From the NCBI GenBank assembly GCA_903935335.1, contig CAIZRG010000059.1:1-64000 (forward strand): 64,000 bases of DNA. The letters are read 5' to 3'. The translations under genes were made by a program, and so were the position numbers. This document shows positions 43,793 through 52,769 of the stretch, one piece after another (the first letter of the stretch is position 1; each line of letters begins with the position of its first letter). Below the pieces are notes generated by a model. It was not told where the DNA came from and searched no databases. It saw nothing but the letters and a program-made list of their open reading frames with translations. This DNA is from Oligoflexia bacterium (GTDB lineage: Bacteria > Bdellovibrionota > UBA1018).

Positions 43793-44728
43793 TTACTCAC
43801 TGGATTGATCTTTTTGTTCTTCTATTTTCCGCTTTGCTACAAGTTGCAAGAGCCACTCTTTACCTATTCGAATGGGATCAATATCAGAAGAACTGTCACT
43901 GGATTGGAGCAAAGAATTAATCTCAAGAACATATTTTTCATAATTTCTACTCACCTCGAACACTGCATTTGTCCAATCATCATTCAGTAGACCTAGCCTA
44001 AAATTAAGTTTAGCTAACTCCATTTCTTTTAAATATTCTTGATATTCTATTCTTGACTTAAGTGCCTTTGGATTTTTGATATCAAAACTCTCGAATTCAG
44101 CTTGATCTAAGTACATTCTTGCTGCCATCATCATTAAAAAATGATCACAATGGACAGGGTCTTTAAAAATCAAACTCCTACCGTACAATGCAAACACGTC
44201 TAAATCTTGATAATTGCGTTGAATCTCCTCTTCATTTTCCTCCATGCAAATAGCAAGACCTTGAACTTCCTCTAAAAAATTTCTATGGTTTTTTATATAT
44301 TTTTTAAAATATTTTTTCGCAGCAGAAATAGATCGTCCCGTAAATGAAAAATCAATAATTAAAGCTTTTTTGCGTCCATTTAAATCAGAATGAGTAGGTA
44401 AAAATTGATCAAAATGCTGGTACAGTCGTTTTTCCTCATCAAGACACAATTGAGGACTTGTGCTGACCTCTCCATAACGGAATCCAGTTAAAGGGATATT
44501 TCGAACCAATGTTTCATCTTCTGTCTGAAGGTAGGCCATTACAGGAACAGGAGATCTTCCAATCCCTATATAGATATATTCATTACGGGGATACTGTAAC
44601 AAAATATATGTTGAAACTTGCTGAACGCTTTGAAATTCTTTTTTCCCTATCACAGCAAATGAGGATATTGAATTCAACAAGAAACATACGAAAATGCAAA
44701 AATTTAAAACATATTTTAATCGCAGCAT
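43793..44728 (-). CDS. Exported phosphoribosyltransferase-like protein (short paralogue)
   Basis: 311 residues. Signal peptide (hydrophobic CIFVCFLLNSISSFA, cleavage near residue 25). It shares with the protein at 25781-27661 the blocks YIGIGRSPVPVMAYL (53-67), PLTGFRYGE, RLYQHFDQFLP (101-111) and the PRPP-loop-like ALIIDFSFTGRSISAA (122-137). It lacks the HEAT repeats, ending instead in a charged, Ser/Asp-containing helix. Type I phosphoribosyltransferase fold is proposed from the loop; the second acidic residue of the classic loop is Phe. Function unknown. Confidence 0.65.
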   Translation of the reverse strand: MLRLKYVLNFCIFVCFLLNSISSFAVIGKKEFQSVQQVSTYILLQYPRNEYIYIGIGRSPVPVMAYLQTEDETLVRNIPLTGFRYGEVSTSPQLCLDEEKRLYQHFDQFLPTHSDLNGRKKALIIDFSFTGRSISAAKKYFKKYIKNHRNFLEEVQGLAICMEENEEEIQRNYQDLDVFALYGRSLIFKDPVHCDHFLMMMAARMYLDQAEFESFDIKNPKALKSRIEYQEYLKEMELAKLNFRLGLLNDDWTNAVFEVSRNYEKYVLEINSLLQSSDSSSDIDPIRIGKEWLLQLVAKRKIEEQKDQSSE

Positions 44729-44782
44729 AATTTTTTAAGTACTTACTACGCAAGGTTAATCGGGATATCTTTACTGTTTGTT

Positions 44783-45178
44783 TTAAGGCATCCAAAAGAC
44801 CTTTTCATCGCCCACTTTCTCTAGAGCTCGCTCAACATACTGCTTTCTAAGACGACCATCCCCCCCAGAAAACGTAATTGAATCAACGACAGCTTGGAGA
44901 TCACTAAACGCTTGTATTGAATCTCCTTCATTTTGATTTTTAAAAAAATCGAAAGCTTCTTGCCCAAGATCTTTACATGCTTGCTCACCAGGACCCAGAT
45001 CTAAAATAGAGTTCAGAGATAATTCCTTGAATCGATCTAAGAATTTTTTTTGATCTGAAGACAAAGTGGGAGGCTGAACTGGAGTTGAAGAAATAATAAA
45101 AACTCCAGCATCTTCCATAGCAAAAGATGAAGTTTGAGAAAAGAACAAGACTGATCCTAGAAGAAGAATAATTTTCAT
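44783..45178 (-). CDS. Small exported hypothetical protein
   Basis: 131 residues. Signal peptide MKIILLLGSVLFFSQTSSFA, cleavage likely after FA. The mature part is acidic and helical in appearance, with a single pair of small motifs (LGPGEQACKDLGQEA). No domain was recognised. ATG 45178 is preferred over 45190, because it starts the signal peptide directly. It lies just upstream of the exported phosphoribosyltransferase-like gene on the same strand (54 bases), so the two may be an operon. Confidence 0.6.
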   Translation of the reverse strand: MKIILLLGSVLFFSQTSSFAMEDAGVFIISSTPVQPPTLSSDQKKFLDRFKELSLNSILDLGPGEQACKDLGQEAFDFFKNQNEGDSIQAFSDLQAVVDSITFSGGDGRLRKQYVERALEKVGDEKVFWMP

Positions 45179-45218
45179 AGCGGCAGTCATTTAACTTATT
45201 ATTTTAATTTTTTGCAAG

Positions 45219-45932
45219 TCAATTGACACGAAAAATTTTAACCCCTAAGGCGAAAACATGAATAGAGGACACTCCTGAATTCCTGAGAGACCTTGCAGCC
45301 AAACGTAAAGTTCTTCCACTGGTCATAAAGTCATCGACAAGAATCAGTCTTCCTCCTCTTGGAAGGGATTTAGAATCGATTAAAAATTCAATTTGATTTT
45401 TGAATCTCTCTTCTAAACTAAGTTCCGCTTGCCTTTTTTTATTTCGAATAGAAACCGGGAATTGAAGAAGACTTAAAGTCGGAATTTTCATCTGACAGCT
45501 GATCCAAAAAGCAATTTTTTCTGCTCGACTGCCTCTCATTTTCCAAGCTCGAATGTATCTTTGAGGGATAGGGACTACAGCATCCGCCTTAAATTCTTTC
45601 CAGATCAAAATCAAAGAATCGTTCGATTTTAAAATGGCTTGATCAAAAAGTACACCTCCTCGAATTTTCCATTTTTTAAGGACTTCAAAACAACGCTCAA
45701 AGAGTAAATACCGAGCTGAATAGGAATGAATTTCAGGACATTGAACCCAAGGCCTGAAACAGATTTTCTCTGCATTCCTAAGACAAAGAGGACTTCCGCA
45801 GTTTGAGCACAGAGTTGGACAAGGAATCAGACTCGTAAAACAAATCCGGCACAGAGGGAAAGTGTGTCGATCTTGTTTAACTAAGCCTTCCCGACAACTC
45901 ACGCATCTCAAGAAAATGGAGATCACTCCCAA
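45219..45932 (-). CDS. comF: ComF family phosphoribosyltransferase-like protein
   Basis: 237 residues. N-terminal zinc-ribbon-like Cys pairs (CRICF, CSNCGSP) are followed by a phosphoribosyltransferase domain. VVPIPQRYIRAWKMRGSRAEKIA and the PRPP loop LILVDDFMTSGRTL (about residues 195-208) are typical. ComF proteins take part in natural DNA uptake, probably on the cytosolic side with ComFA/PriA. In this phylum the gene is often isolated, as here. No signal peptide, unlike the exported PRTase-like proteins nearby. Confidence 0.88.
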   Translation of the reverse strand: MGVISIFLRCVSCREGLVKQDRHTFPLCRICFTSLIPCPTLCSNCGSPLCLRNAEKICFRPWVQCPEIHSYSARYLLFERCFEVLKKWKIRGGVLFDQAILKSNDSLILIWKEFKADAVVPIPQRYIRAWKMRGSRAEKIAFWISCQMKIPTLSLLQFPVSIRNKKRQAELSLEERFKNQIEFLIDSKSLPRGGRLILVDDFMTSGRTLRLAARSLRNSGVSSIHVFALGVKIFRVN

Positions 45933-45982
45933 ATTAATGCCAAAAAAATGCCATCTCTTAAAAAAACCTTTTGAAGATCCAT

Positions 45983-47104
45983 CTAAGAAACGTGAGGACT
46001 AACCCACTCAAGGTCTTCTGACTGAGAATCAAAATTTTCTGTTTCAATACCCAAAACAGCACCCACTTGCTCAAAAGCTCGGGAAGGCCCATAGGCATCC
46101 GTAAGAAATAAAATCCCTGATACCCGTTCACAGGTTTCCCCCTGAAGATTCACCTTTCCACTTGAAAAAACAAACTCTTCAGATAGTCTTACTTGCTCTT
46201 GAGAGAGAGTCGATAGAAAAGCCATTTGCCTTTCTGCAAACGCACCTGAAGCAGAAAAAGCACGATCCAAAGAACTCTTTAAACGACGAAATTTTTTTGC
46301 AATCTCATGATTATTCTCAACTTCTTCCTGAGTTAAACATAAAGTCCATGTACTTCGATGACCTGAAAAATAACCCCAGATGTGTCGCTCAATCTTCTCA
46401 CCGGACTCTCTAGGCAGTGCAATCAAGAAGCTTTCAAGCACACCTGGCATCATAGCAGTAGAATGAGTAAACGTGACTTGCAAAGCTCCAAAGGGATCTA
46501 GATTCCGCATGAAACTCAAAGGCTTAGGCAATCCTTCAATGCCATAAAGAAGCCCCCATCGATCCGCATAAATCATCTTTTCACAGTCAATCTCAAGCCC
46601 TGAGCCAAGAACCACTGAACGAATACAACCCTGATCCACTTGAACCCCAGTCACAGGGACCGCTTGAAATCTTTGAAGATGAGGAAACCCTCCACCCTCA
46701 AGTTTTTGCCTGATTGCTTCCTCAATTTCAGTGAAAGGAACTTTAAAACAAGAATCAAAAACTCCAACAAGCTTTTGCTCCGGAGCCCATAAGAGCTCAC
46801 CCTGAACATCCCTCCTGATGCTTGGACTCGGCGCCTTAACCCAGGCCGGCTCCCGAAAGCTTTTGTTCCGATACTCTCGAATAAAACTGCCAGTTCGCCA
46901 TTCCGCACACTCCAGGCCCAAAAGCTTTACTAAATTCATCACACAAGAAACACCAGGACCATACCCTAAACAAGACAAAGGAGCCCAAGAACGAGGGCCG
47001 GCCCCCTGGATCCACCTCACTTCAACTCCTGATGTAACTAGAAAACCCACGGTGCCTAGAGCAGACCACCCGTCTCCAATCACTACGACAGGCTTTTTAT
47101 TCAT
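45983..47104 (-). CDS. FAD/NAD-binding oxidoreductase-like protein, unknown substrate
   Basis: 373 residues. An N-terminal dinucleotide-binding fold with VVVIGDGWSALGTVGFL (about 6-22) and a later acidic strand suggests an FAD amine-oxidase-like architecture. A C-terminal FLTDAYGPSRAFEQVGAVLG stretch resembles the closing FAD-contact segment (G-D-A-x-x-P pattern, with T-D-A-Y-G-P). The reaction is not identifiable. Its ATG abuts the lysC stop, so it is cotranscribed with aspartate kinase, which gives no obvious functional clue. Confidence 0.6.
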   Translation of the reverse strand: MNKKPVVVIGDGWSALGTVGFLVTSGVEVRWIQGAGPRSWAPLSCLGYGPGVSCVMNLVKLLGLECAEWRTGSFIREYRNKSFREPAWVKAPSPSIRRDVQGELLWAPEQKLVGVFDSCFKVPFTEIEEAIRQKLEGGGFPHLQRFQAVPVTGVQVDQGCIRSVVLGSGLEIDCEKMIYADRWGLLYGIEGLPKPLSFMRNLDPFGALQVTFTHSTAMMPGVLESFLIALPRESGEKIERHIWGYFSGHRSTWTLCLTQEEVENNHEIAKKFRRLKSSLDRAFSASGAFAERQMAFLSTLSQEQVRLSEEFVFSSGKVNLQGETCERVSGILFLTDAYGPSRAFEQVGAVLGIETENFDSQSEDLEWVSPHVS

Positions 47105-48325
47105 TTATACCCGATCCTCCAAAAATTCTTTATGCAAAGCCTTGACTCCATCTTCCGCACGATTTTGACTAACGCCTACGGTAATAGCTAAAGCAGAGGC
47201 AGATCCTAAAGTGACCTGGATGTTCTCTTTCTCTAAAACAGATATCACTTCATATAAAGCTTTACCATCCTGAGAAAATCGGTCCCCAACTACAGATAAA
47301 GGCACCGTTTCCATGCAAAGCCTATAACTCTGGATAAATCCATCTCTGACCAGCTCCTCAAGTGATCTCCGCCACTCACCTTCAGCCTCCCGGTCAGAAA
47401 AAAACCAGACTTCCCCTTCTGAAAATACAGGCGCCACAACTGAAAGATGCAAATGACTCGCCAAATCCCACAAAGAATTGAGCACTGTCGATCGACTCAG
47501 TTTCACCCTGACTAAAAATTTATTTGAATCAAAAGTCGTGCCCGTCACTCCAAACTCTTCCATATCTGACTCTCCATCTGCTTTTTGGGTTGATTTCCTT
47601 GGACCAATCATTGTTCCTTCATGATCATTCAAGCTATTTTTCACTCTCAGAGGAACCTGATATTGTTTGGCTAGCTCAACACTCCTCGGATGCAAAACTC
47701 CAGCTCCTCGAGTTGCAAGTTCCACCATAACATCGTGAGAAACTCTTTTCCAAAGCTTAGCCTGTGGAACCCTCCGGGGATCAGCAGAAAAGACTCCATC
47801 TACATCCGTATAAATTTCACAACGATCTGCTCGAAGAATTGCTGCCAGAGCCACTGCACTCGTATCCGAGCCTCCCCGACCTAACGTCGTCACTTCTCTA
47901 GACTCACTGACCCCCTGAAACCCTGCTACAATCACAACTTTGTTGTTAGATAAACCTGCTCGAACGCGATCCCCTAAAATTTTAAGGATCCTAGCACGAC
48001 GATGACTTTGATCTGTAATAATCCCAGACTGAGAACCCGTAAGAGAAATAGCAAGCACTTTCCGGTCAGCTAAAGCCATACTCAACAAAGACATAGAAAT
48101 CCGCTCTCCTGCCGTTAAAAGCATGTCCATCTCCCGATGAGGAGGACAAACTGAGACCCTTTGAGCCAATTGAATCAACTCGTCGGTAGTATCTCCCATA
48201 GCAGAAACGACAACCACCATCTGATTGTGGTCGTAATAGGATTTAGAAATTCTGTCAGCAATCAGGCAGATTTTCTCTGGACTTCCCACTGAAGTTCCTC
48301 CGAACTTCTGAACGATCAGAGCCAT
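47105..48325 (-). CDS. lysC: Aspartate kinase
   Basis: 406 residues. Phosphorylates aspartate, first step to lysine, threonine, methionine and diaminopimelate for peptidoglycan. KFGGTSVGSPE near the N terminus, GRGGSDTSAVALAAIL, and the YTDVDGVFSADPR loop define the catalytic domain. Two ACT domains follow from about residue 260, with VTLGSASALAITVGV in the second. These are normally the site of feedback inhibition. No riboswitch was recognised upstream, where decayed genes lie. Confidence 0.95.
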   Translation of the reverse strand: MALIVQKFGGTSVGSPEKICLIADRISKSYYDHNQMVVVVSAMGDTTDELIQLAQRVSVCPPHREMDMLLTAGERISMSLLSMALADRKVLAISLTGSQSGIITDQSHRRARILKILGDRVRAGLSNNKVVIVAGFQGVSESREVTTLGRGGSDTSAVALAAILRADRCEIYTDVDGVFSADPRRVPQAKLWKRVSHDVMVELATRGAGVLHPRSVELAKQYQVPLRVKNSLNDHEGTMIGPRKSTQKADGESDMEEFGVTGTTFDSNKFLVRVKLSRSTVLNSLWDLASHLHLSVVAPVFSEGEVWFFSDREAEGEWRRSLEELVRDGFIQSYRLCMETVPLSVVGDRFSQDGKALYEVISVLEKENIQVTLGSASALAITVGVSQNRAEDGVKALHKEFLEDRV

Positions 48326-48394
48326 GAAACCAACATGACACAGAATAAAGCTGAATTAAAGAGCCAGATTGCTCTTATCATTCATGAACCCAAG

Positions 48395-48514
48395 CTAGAG
48401 TTTTGCCTTCTCATATTTAGGAAATCCAGTTACAAGCAATCTCCAAAATGAAGGCGAGTAATCTGGAATTTCTAGGTGACAAAGTTCATGTATAACCACG
48501 CAACCAAAAACAAA
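48395..48514 (-). pseudogene. C-terminal remnant of a YgjP-like (DUF45) metallopeptidase
   Basis: A 39-codon leftward frame without a start reads CVVIHELCHLEIPDYSPSFW, then RLLVTGFPKYEKAKL and a stop. HELCH is the HExxH zinc motif. The following spacing to SPSFW and the final KYEKAKL are the normal end of YgjP/DUF45 metal-dependent hydrolases. The first two thirds of the gene are absent, so this is a truncated relic upstream of lysC. Confidence 0.7.
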
Positions 48515-48557
48515 CTAGGGAGCCTTCAAAAAAGAAATCTTAAGCCGAATACCCTAC

Positions 48558-48806
48558 TCAACGATCAATAGAGTAACGCTCAAGCTTATCATGCAAAATC
48601 CCACTCATCTCTGGCTCATCAACGCCCAGTTTTTCAGCTAGATCTTTCTAGGTCATCGCATTATTTAAATGATACTGAACAATTTTAATACATAGATATT
48701 GATTGATCTTATCCGCCCAAGGTGAACCTAAACCAAGGACTGTAACCCCTTGATCACTATCCCACTCAAGATATTCACAAATACCCTTACATAACTGACT
48801 GAGCAT
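48558..48806 (-). pseudogene. Xre-type HTH antitoxin-like gene with in-frame amber stop
   Basis: An 82-codon leftward frame starts at ATG 48806 and is interrupted at codon 53 by TAG (complement of 48648-48650). The stop stands where Gln is expected in the first HTH helix: NNAMT-stop-KDLAEKLGVDEPEMSG, then ILHDKLERYSIDR. The ELA-x-x-LGV-turn-x-x-x-SG pattern and the LERYSIDR end match HigA/Xre-family antitoxins of toxin-antitoxin pairs. CAG to TAG would be a single transition. No toxin gene was found beside it. Confidence 0.65.
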
Positions 48807-48819
48807 ATGTTAAGAATTG

Positions 48820-49881
48820 ATGATGATTAAAGTACTCAGTTTTACTTCGAAAAATCAATTTCCACGTTTTTTTTACTTCTTTTTTTTATTCTTTTTTCTA
48901 ATTCAAGATCAAGCTTATTGTACCAAAAATCTGTTGTTTTCAGTAGATATTGTTCGTCATGGTGATCGAAATCCGGTGATTGAAATTCCAAAATCACCTT
49001 ACCCATGGAAAGGGGAACTAGGTGGACTGACTGATGCTGGGATTCAAAGAGAAAAAAAATTAGGATCAGAATTAAGAAAAGAATATGTGAACCAATTCAA
49101 TCTCTTGCCTCCAAAGTTTAGGTCGGGGGTTCTCTATGTGCGATCAACAGATTTTTCACGGACCAAAAACAGTGCAAAGGCTTTGTTAGAGGGCCTTTAT
49201 CCTTTATCAGAAAGAACAGCAAAACCCGATGGAACTGAAATTCCTATTGAAATTGTGAAAAAAAACCAGGAGGAACTACTCTTAGTCGAGCCCAGCAGTA
49301 GCCCATTGGCTCTCATTAAAATGTTTTTTTGGAAAAGGAATTTTTGGAAAGAGCATACCCAAGATATTCAAGATGATCTTCAGCAGTGGCGCGAAGCAAC
49401 TGGACTCAAACTGAATACAATGGATGAAGTAGTTCATTTAGCAGATCATCTTTATATTCGACAATTGAATCATATTCAAATTCCTAAAGGAATGAGTCAG
49501 ACTTCTGCTGACAAAATGGTTTCCCTGAGTGAGTTAGCAATGATATCATTTTTCGAGCAAAAAGAAGTAAGTGGACCCTCTGGAACTAAACTCATTTCAA
49601 ACTTGAAGACCTATTTTGATCAGAGAATCCATGGAGGGTCTGAGTTACGATATGTTCTTTACCTGGCCCACGACTCAACAATTATGGCGACTTTAAGGGC
49701 ATTGGGGGCCAAGGTGAGATATCCAAACTACGCGAGCCGACTTAATTTTAGACTTTTGAATGGGGTAGAGGGTTATCACATGGAAGTTTACCAAGACGGT
49801 AAACGAGTGGATATTTCATTATGTAAAACAGGGATTTGTGAATATTCCGAATTTTTTTCAAATATCTCAAAGGTTCGTTAA
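48820..49881 (+). CDS. Exported histidine acid phosphatase
   Basis: About 353 residues. Signal anchor or signal peptide with an extreme Phe run, then a Cys near residue 35. The mature N terminus has DIVRHGDRNPVIEIP, the RHGxRxP phosphohistidine motif. LYLAHDSTIMATLRALG near the C terminus supplies the HD proton donor. RSTDFSRTKNSAKALLEGLYP is the third conserved block. The family (phytase, acid phosphatase) removes phosphate from sugars, nucleotides or phytate in the periplasm or outside. TTG 48817, ATG 48820 and ATG 48823 are equivalent starts. It is divergent from the Xre pseudogene. Confidence 0.88.
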   Translation: MMIKVLSFTSKNQFPRFFYFFFLFFFLIQDQAYCTKNLLFSVDIVRHGDRNPVIEIPKSPYPWKGELGGLTDAGIQREKKLGSELRKEYVNQFNLLPPKFRSGVLYVRSTDFSRTKNSAKALLEGLYPLSERTAKPDGTEIPIEIVKKNQEELLLVEPSSSPLALIKMFFWKRNFWKEHTQDIQDDLQQWREATGLKLNTMDEVVHLADHLYIRQLNHIQIPKGMSQTSADKMVSLSELAMISFFEQKEVSGPSGTKLISNLKTYFDQRIHGGSELRYVLYLAHDSTIMATLRALGAKVRYPNYASRLNFRLLNGVEGYHMEVYQDGKRVDISLCKTGICEYSEFFSNISKVR

Positions 49882-50209
49882 AGAATAAGTTCATGACCAA
49901 AAATTACTTAGTCAAAACCTGATTGGGCGATGATTTATAATTGCCTTTTTTAATTTAATTTTTATTAGAATATTTCAAAAGATGACTATGAAACTGAAGA
50001 ATAACGCCCTCATTAAAAGGAATATCTTTTCTTTCCGAGGGATATTTTGTAGGCGTTTTGTTAATCGGCTATCCATAACTATATCTAATTATATCTGAAT
50101 AGAAAAATTCAGCCCCCTGCGTAGAATGGTGAGGTCAACCTCATGATTATATCCTTTTAAAAAGGACAGAACTTGGTTAATATATTTTTATTGAAAGGAT
50201 GAATGAAGC
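49882..50209. other. AT-rich intergenic region
   Basis: No gene recognised. It includes a TGAGG-TCAA-CCTCA hairpin near 50130 and a near-palindrome TCCTTTTAAAAAGGA near 50153. These probably belong to the control region of the following ATPase pseudogene, whose ribosome-binding site AAAGGA is at about 50196. Confidence 0.4.
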
Positions 50210-50921
50210 ATGGTTAGAACACAGGATTTAAAAGAAATCATTCTTTCAAACGCTCAGTATATTAGACAGATCGAAGAGATTCAAAGGCGTGATCATATCC
50301 TTTTACCCGACGAAAAAACACGCAAGGTTGTTATTTTTTACGGAGTCAGACGAAGTGGGAAAACTTATTTGCTTTACGAAGTTTTCCAAAAGAACTATCA
50401 GAACTCACTCTATATTGACTTTGAAGATGAACGGCTCGGGGACTTCACAGTCAACGATTTCGAGAAATTGAGAGAAGCTTATTTTGATTTAAATCCCCAG
50501 TTAGTGGGCAAAGAAGTTTTCTTTCTCTTAGATGAAATTCAAAATATCCTATCCTGGGAACGCTTTGTTAGACGTGTCACTGAACGAGAAAAAATCAGAG
50601 TCTATGTGTCGGGATCATCATCTAAAATGACTCCTCAGGAGCTCCATACTTCTCTCAGAGGGCGGGCGTGGGAAGTCGAGGTCTTGCCTTTCTCATTTGC
50701 GGAGTATCTATCATCTCAAGGCATGAAACCCTTTAATCAATCTATGTTTTACTCAGGCAGCAAACATGAGTTAAAAAAATGGTTCGAAAGCTACCTGCGC
50801 TGGGGGGGGGTTCCCAGAAGTTTGTTATTCATCCAGTGATGTACAAAAGCAAAAGGTCTTAAAGGATCAGATCCAGGTGATTCCTGCTTGGAAGTGGATT
50901 TTAGAAAAAGGTGCATCATGA
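50210..50921 (+). pseudogene. Broken DUF4143-type AAA ATPase
   Basis: The intact first part (209 codons) has FYGVRRSGKTYLLYEV (Walker A), FFLLDEIQN (Walker B) and YVSGSSSKM with RGRAWEVEVLPFSFAEYL. This is the ATPase half of the DUF4143 family. At nine G (50802-50810) the frame shifts. With eight G it would continue WGGFPEV then CYSSSDVQKQKVLKDQ, the expected sequence. That frame ends only about 30 codons later with VIPAWKWILEKGAS, which is the normal C terminus of these proteins. So about 150 residues of the DUF4143 domain are also deleted. Confidence 0.8.
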
Positions 50922-50948
50922 GTTCAAATTTTTTTGGAAAATATTTTA

Positions 50949-52769
50949 ATGAAGATAAATAATGACACTCAGCGCTTTTTACTTTCCAATCACAAATTAC
51001 AAAAAATTGCCTTTTTCTTTTTTTTATTGCTTACCATCTCTCTTTATGGAATGAGCTCATGGATTCCTCGGTCAAAAGGTCAATTCCCTGTAATTTCAGG
51101 AATTGATGGAGCCTATTATGCTCTAAGACTAAAAAGAGCTTTAGAAGGGGATTACACGATTACATGCCCTTTTGATTTCCATCTCAAATCAAAAGATACT
51201 TTTATTCCTAATTTATTAGAAGCATCATGGGCCAAGATTCTTCATCCTGTCATTGGCCATGACATCAGCCTTGCAATCACGATCACCTACATGGTCTTAC
51301 CGGCCCTGATCTATGTTCTTTTAGTTGCTTTTCTTTATCTCATTTTCTCTGAGCCATGGCTTGCCATTTTTTTAAGCTATTGGGCGGTCACAGAAGACGC
51401 TTTGTTTTTTTGGAAACCTTTCTCTTTGGATACAATAGACAGTTCTGAGCCACTCCCCTATTTTCGGTATGCAAACCCAATGATATTTCAGCCCATTTTT
51501 TTACTAGCATTGGGTTCTTTTTTGTATCTATGCATGACAGTTCAGAAAAAAATTCAAAATAAAAAAAACATTAAAAATACACTTGTTTTTTTGACTGTTT
51601 TTTTAGCAGGCCTGCTTCATTACACCCAGTTCTATTACATCTCGTATTTTTTGTTAATCTTAATTATTTTTGGGATTATTTGTCTTGTAAAGAAAAAATG
51701 GCGGCTCGTACGCATCACCTTGTTTACAATACTAGGATCGTTTATTTTAGGGTGGCCTAAGATCATTTTCTCGTTCAATAGTCTTTTATCACCTGAAATC
51801 ATGGAAGTAGTCCACCGAATTGGCTGCATGATTAAAAATGAAAATCCGTACTTCATGTATCACAAAGGTTTGATCTTCACATTTTTGATCTATCAAATTC
51901 TTTGCTGGAAATCTTGGAACACGAAATGGGCATTTTTAACATCATCCATGATTGCTGGGTACCTATGCCTCAATCAAACTTTAATCACTCACCTCAGCAA
52001 CCATGATCACCATTACTTTAGACCTATGATGATTCTTTATGTTTTTTTAGTAGCTGATTCCCTGATACGAATTGGAAAAAAACTCTCTTTTTCAGTAGCA
52101 AGAGCAAATCAGATGGTCTATTTTGGAATATTTCTCTGTCTAGGTTACACAGCAAAAGCATCTTTTTTAACTATGAAATACATCAATCAAGAGCAAACTT
52201 CAGAATCAAACATTCTCAATAATTTTAATTTAAAAAACACTGTCACTTTTCTTCAGCAGATACCAAAAAAAGAAATAGGCCTGATTTTGATTGATCCAAA
52301 GCTCACCTATGTGGTTGAACTCATGACAGATTTTCCTGTTTTTATTAACGAGTATTTCTATCATTGTATTACTTCGGATGATCAGCTCTTTCGAAGATGG
52401 GCACTTTTAGGGAAATTTTATCATTGGAATCAGAATTCCATTTCTTTGCTCCTAAGAAATCTAATAGAAAACAGCAATGTATTTCTTTGGTTTTATGGGT
52501 TACCTCAATCCTACATGGGTCCAAAAAATAATTATTTACTGGAAGTTCAAAATTTAAAAATAAAGGCATGGATGAATGCCTATGAACAAGTAGATATTCA
52601 GGATTTACTTCGGCAGGAAGACTCTCGTGGAACCCTCCCAAAATTTGCGATCTCCAGTGCTCATCATGAGCTGGATCTAGAAACAGTACAGACCTATTTT
52701 AAAATAACGCTTCTTAAGGAGTTTCCACTGGAACACACAAAAATTTGGTCACTTCAACCCCGATTTTAA
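50949..52769 (+). CDS. GT-C-like membrane protein
   Basis: About 606 residues with about ten to twelve hydrophobic helices, rich in Phe. After helix 1 the outward loop reads GIDGAYYALRLKRALEGDY. An acidic residue near the first loop and long following TM series recall oligosaccharyl/mannosyl transferases of the GT-C group. No firm family assignment. ATG 50949 is used, since TTG 50934 lies inside the end of the ATPase relic. It converges on mltD with a four-base overlap. Confidence 0.65.
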   Translation: MKINNDTQRFLLSNHKLQKIAFFFFLLLTISLYGMSSWIPRSKGQFPVISGIDGAYYALRLKRALEGDYTITCPFDFHLKSKDTFIPNLLEASWAKILHPVIGHDISLAITITYMVLPALIYVLLVAFLYLIFSEPWLAIFLSYWAVTEDALFFWKPFSLDTIDSSEPLPYFRYANPMIFQPIFLLALGSFLYLCMTVQKKIQNKKNIKNTLVFLTVFLAGLLHYTQFYYISYFLLILIIFGIICLVKKKWRLVRITLFTILGSFILGWPKIIFSFNSLLSPEIMEVVHRIGCMIKNENPYFMYHKGLIFTFLIYQILCWKSWNTKWAFLTSSMIAGYLCLNQTLITHLSNHDHHYFRPMMILYVFLVADSLIRIGKKLSFSVARANQMVYFGIFLCLGYTAKASFLTMKYINQEQTSESNILNNFNLKNTVTFLQQIPKKEIGLILIDPKLTYVVELMTDFPVFINEYFYHCITSDDQLFRRWALLGKFYHWNQNSISLLLRNLIENSNVFLWFYGLPQSYMGPKNNYLLEVQNLKIKAWMNAYEQVDIQDLLRQEDSRGTLPKFAISSAHHELDLETVQTYFKITLLKEFPLEHTKIWSLQPRF

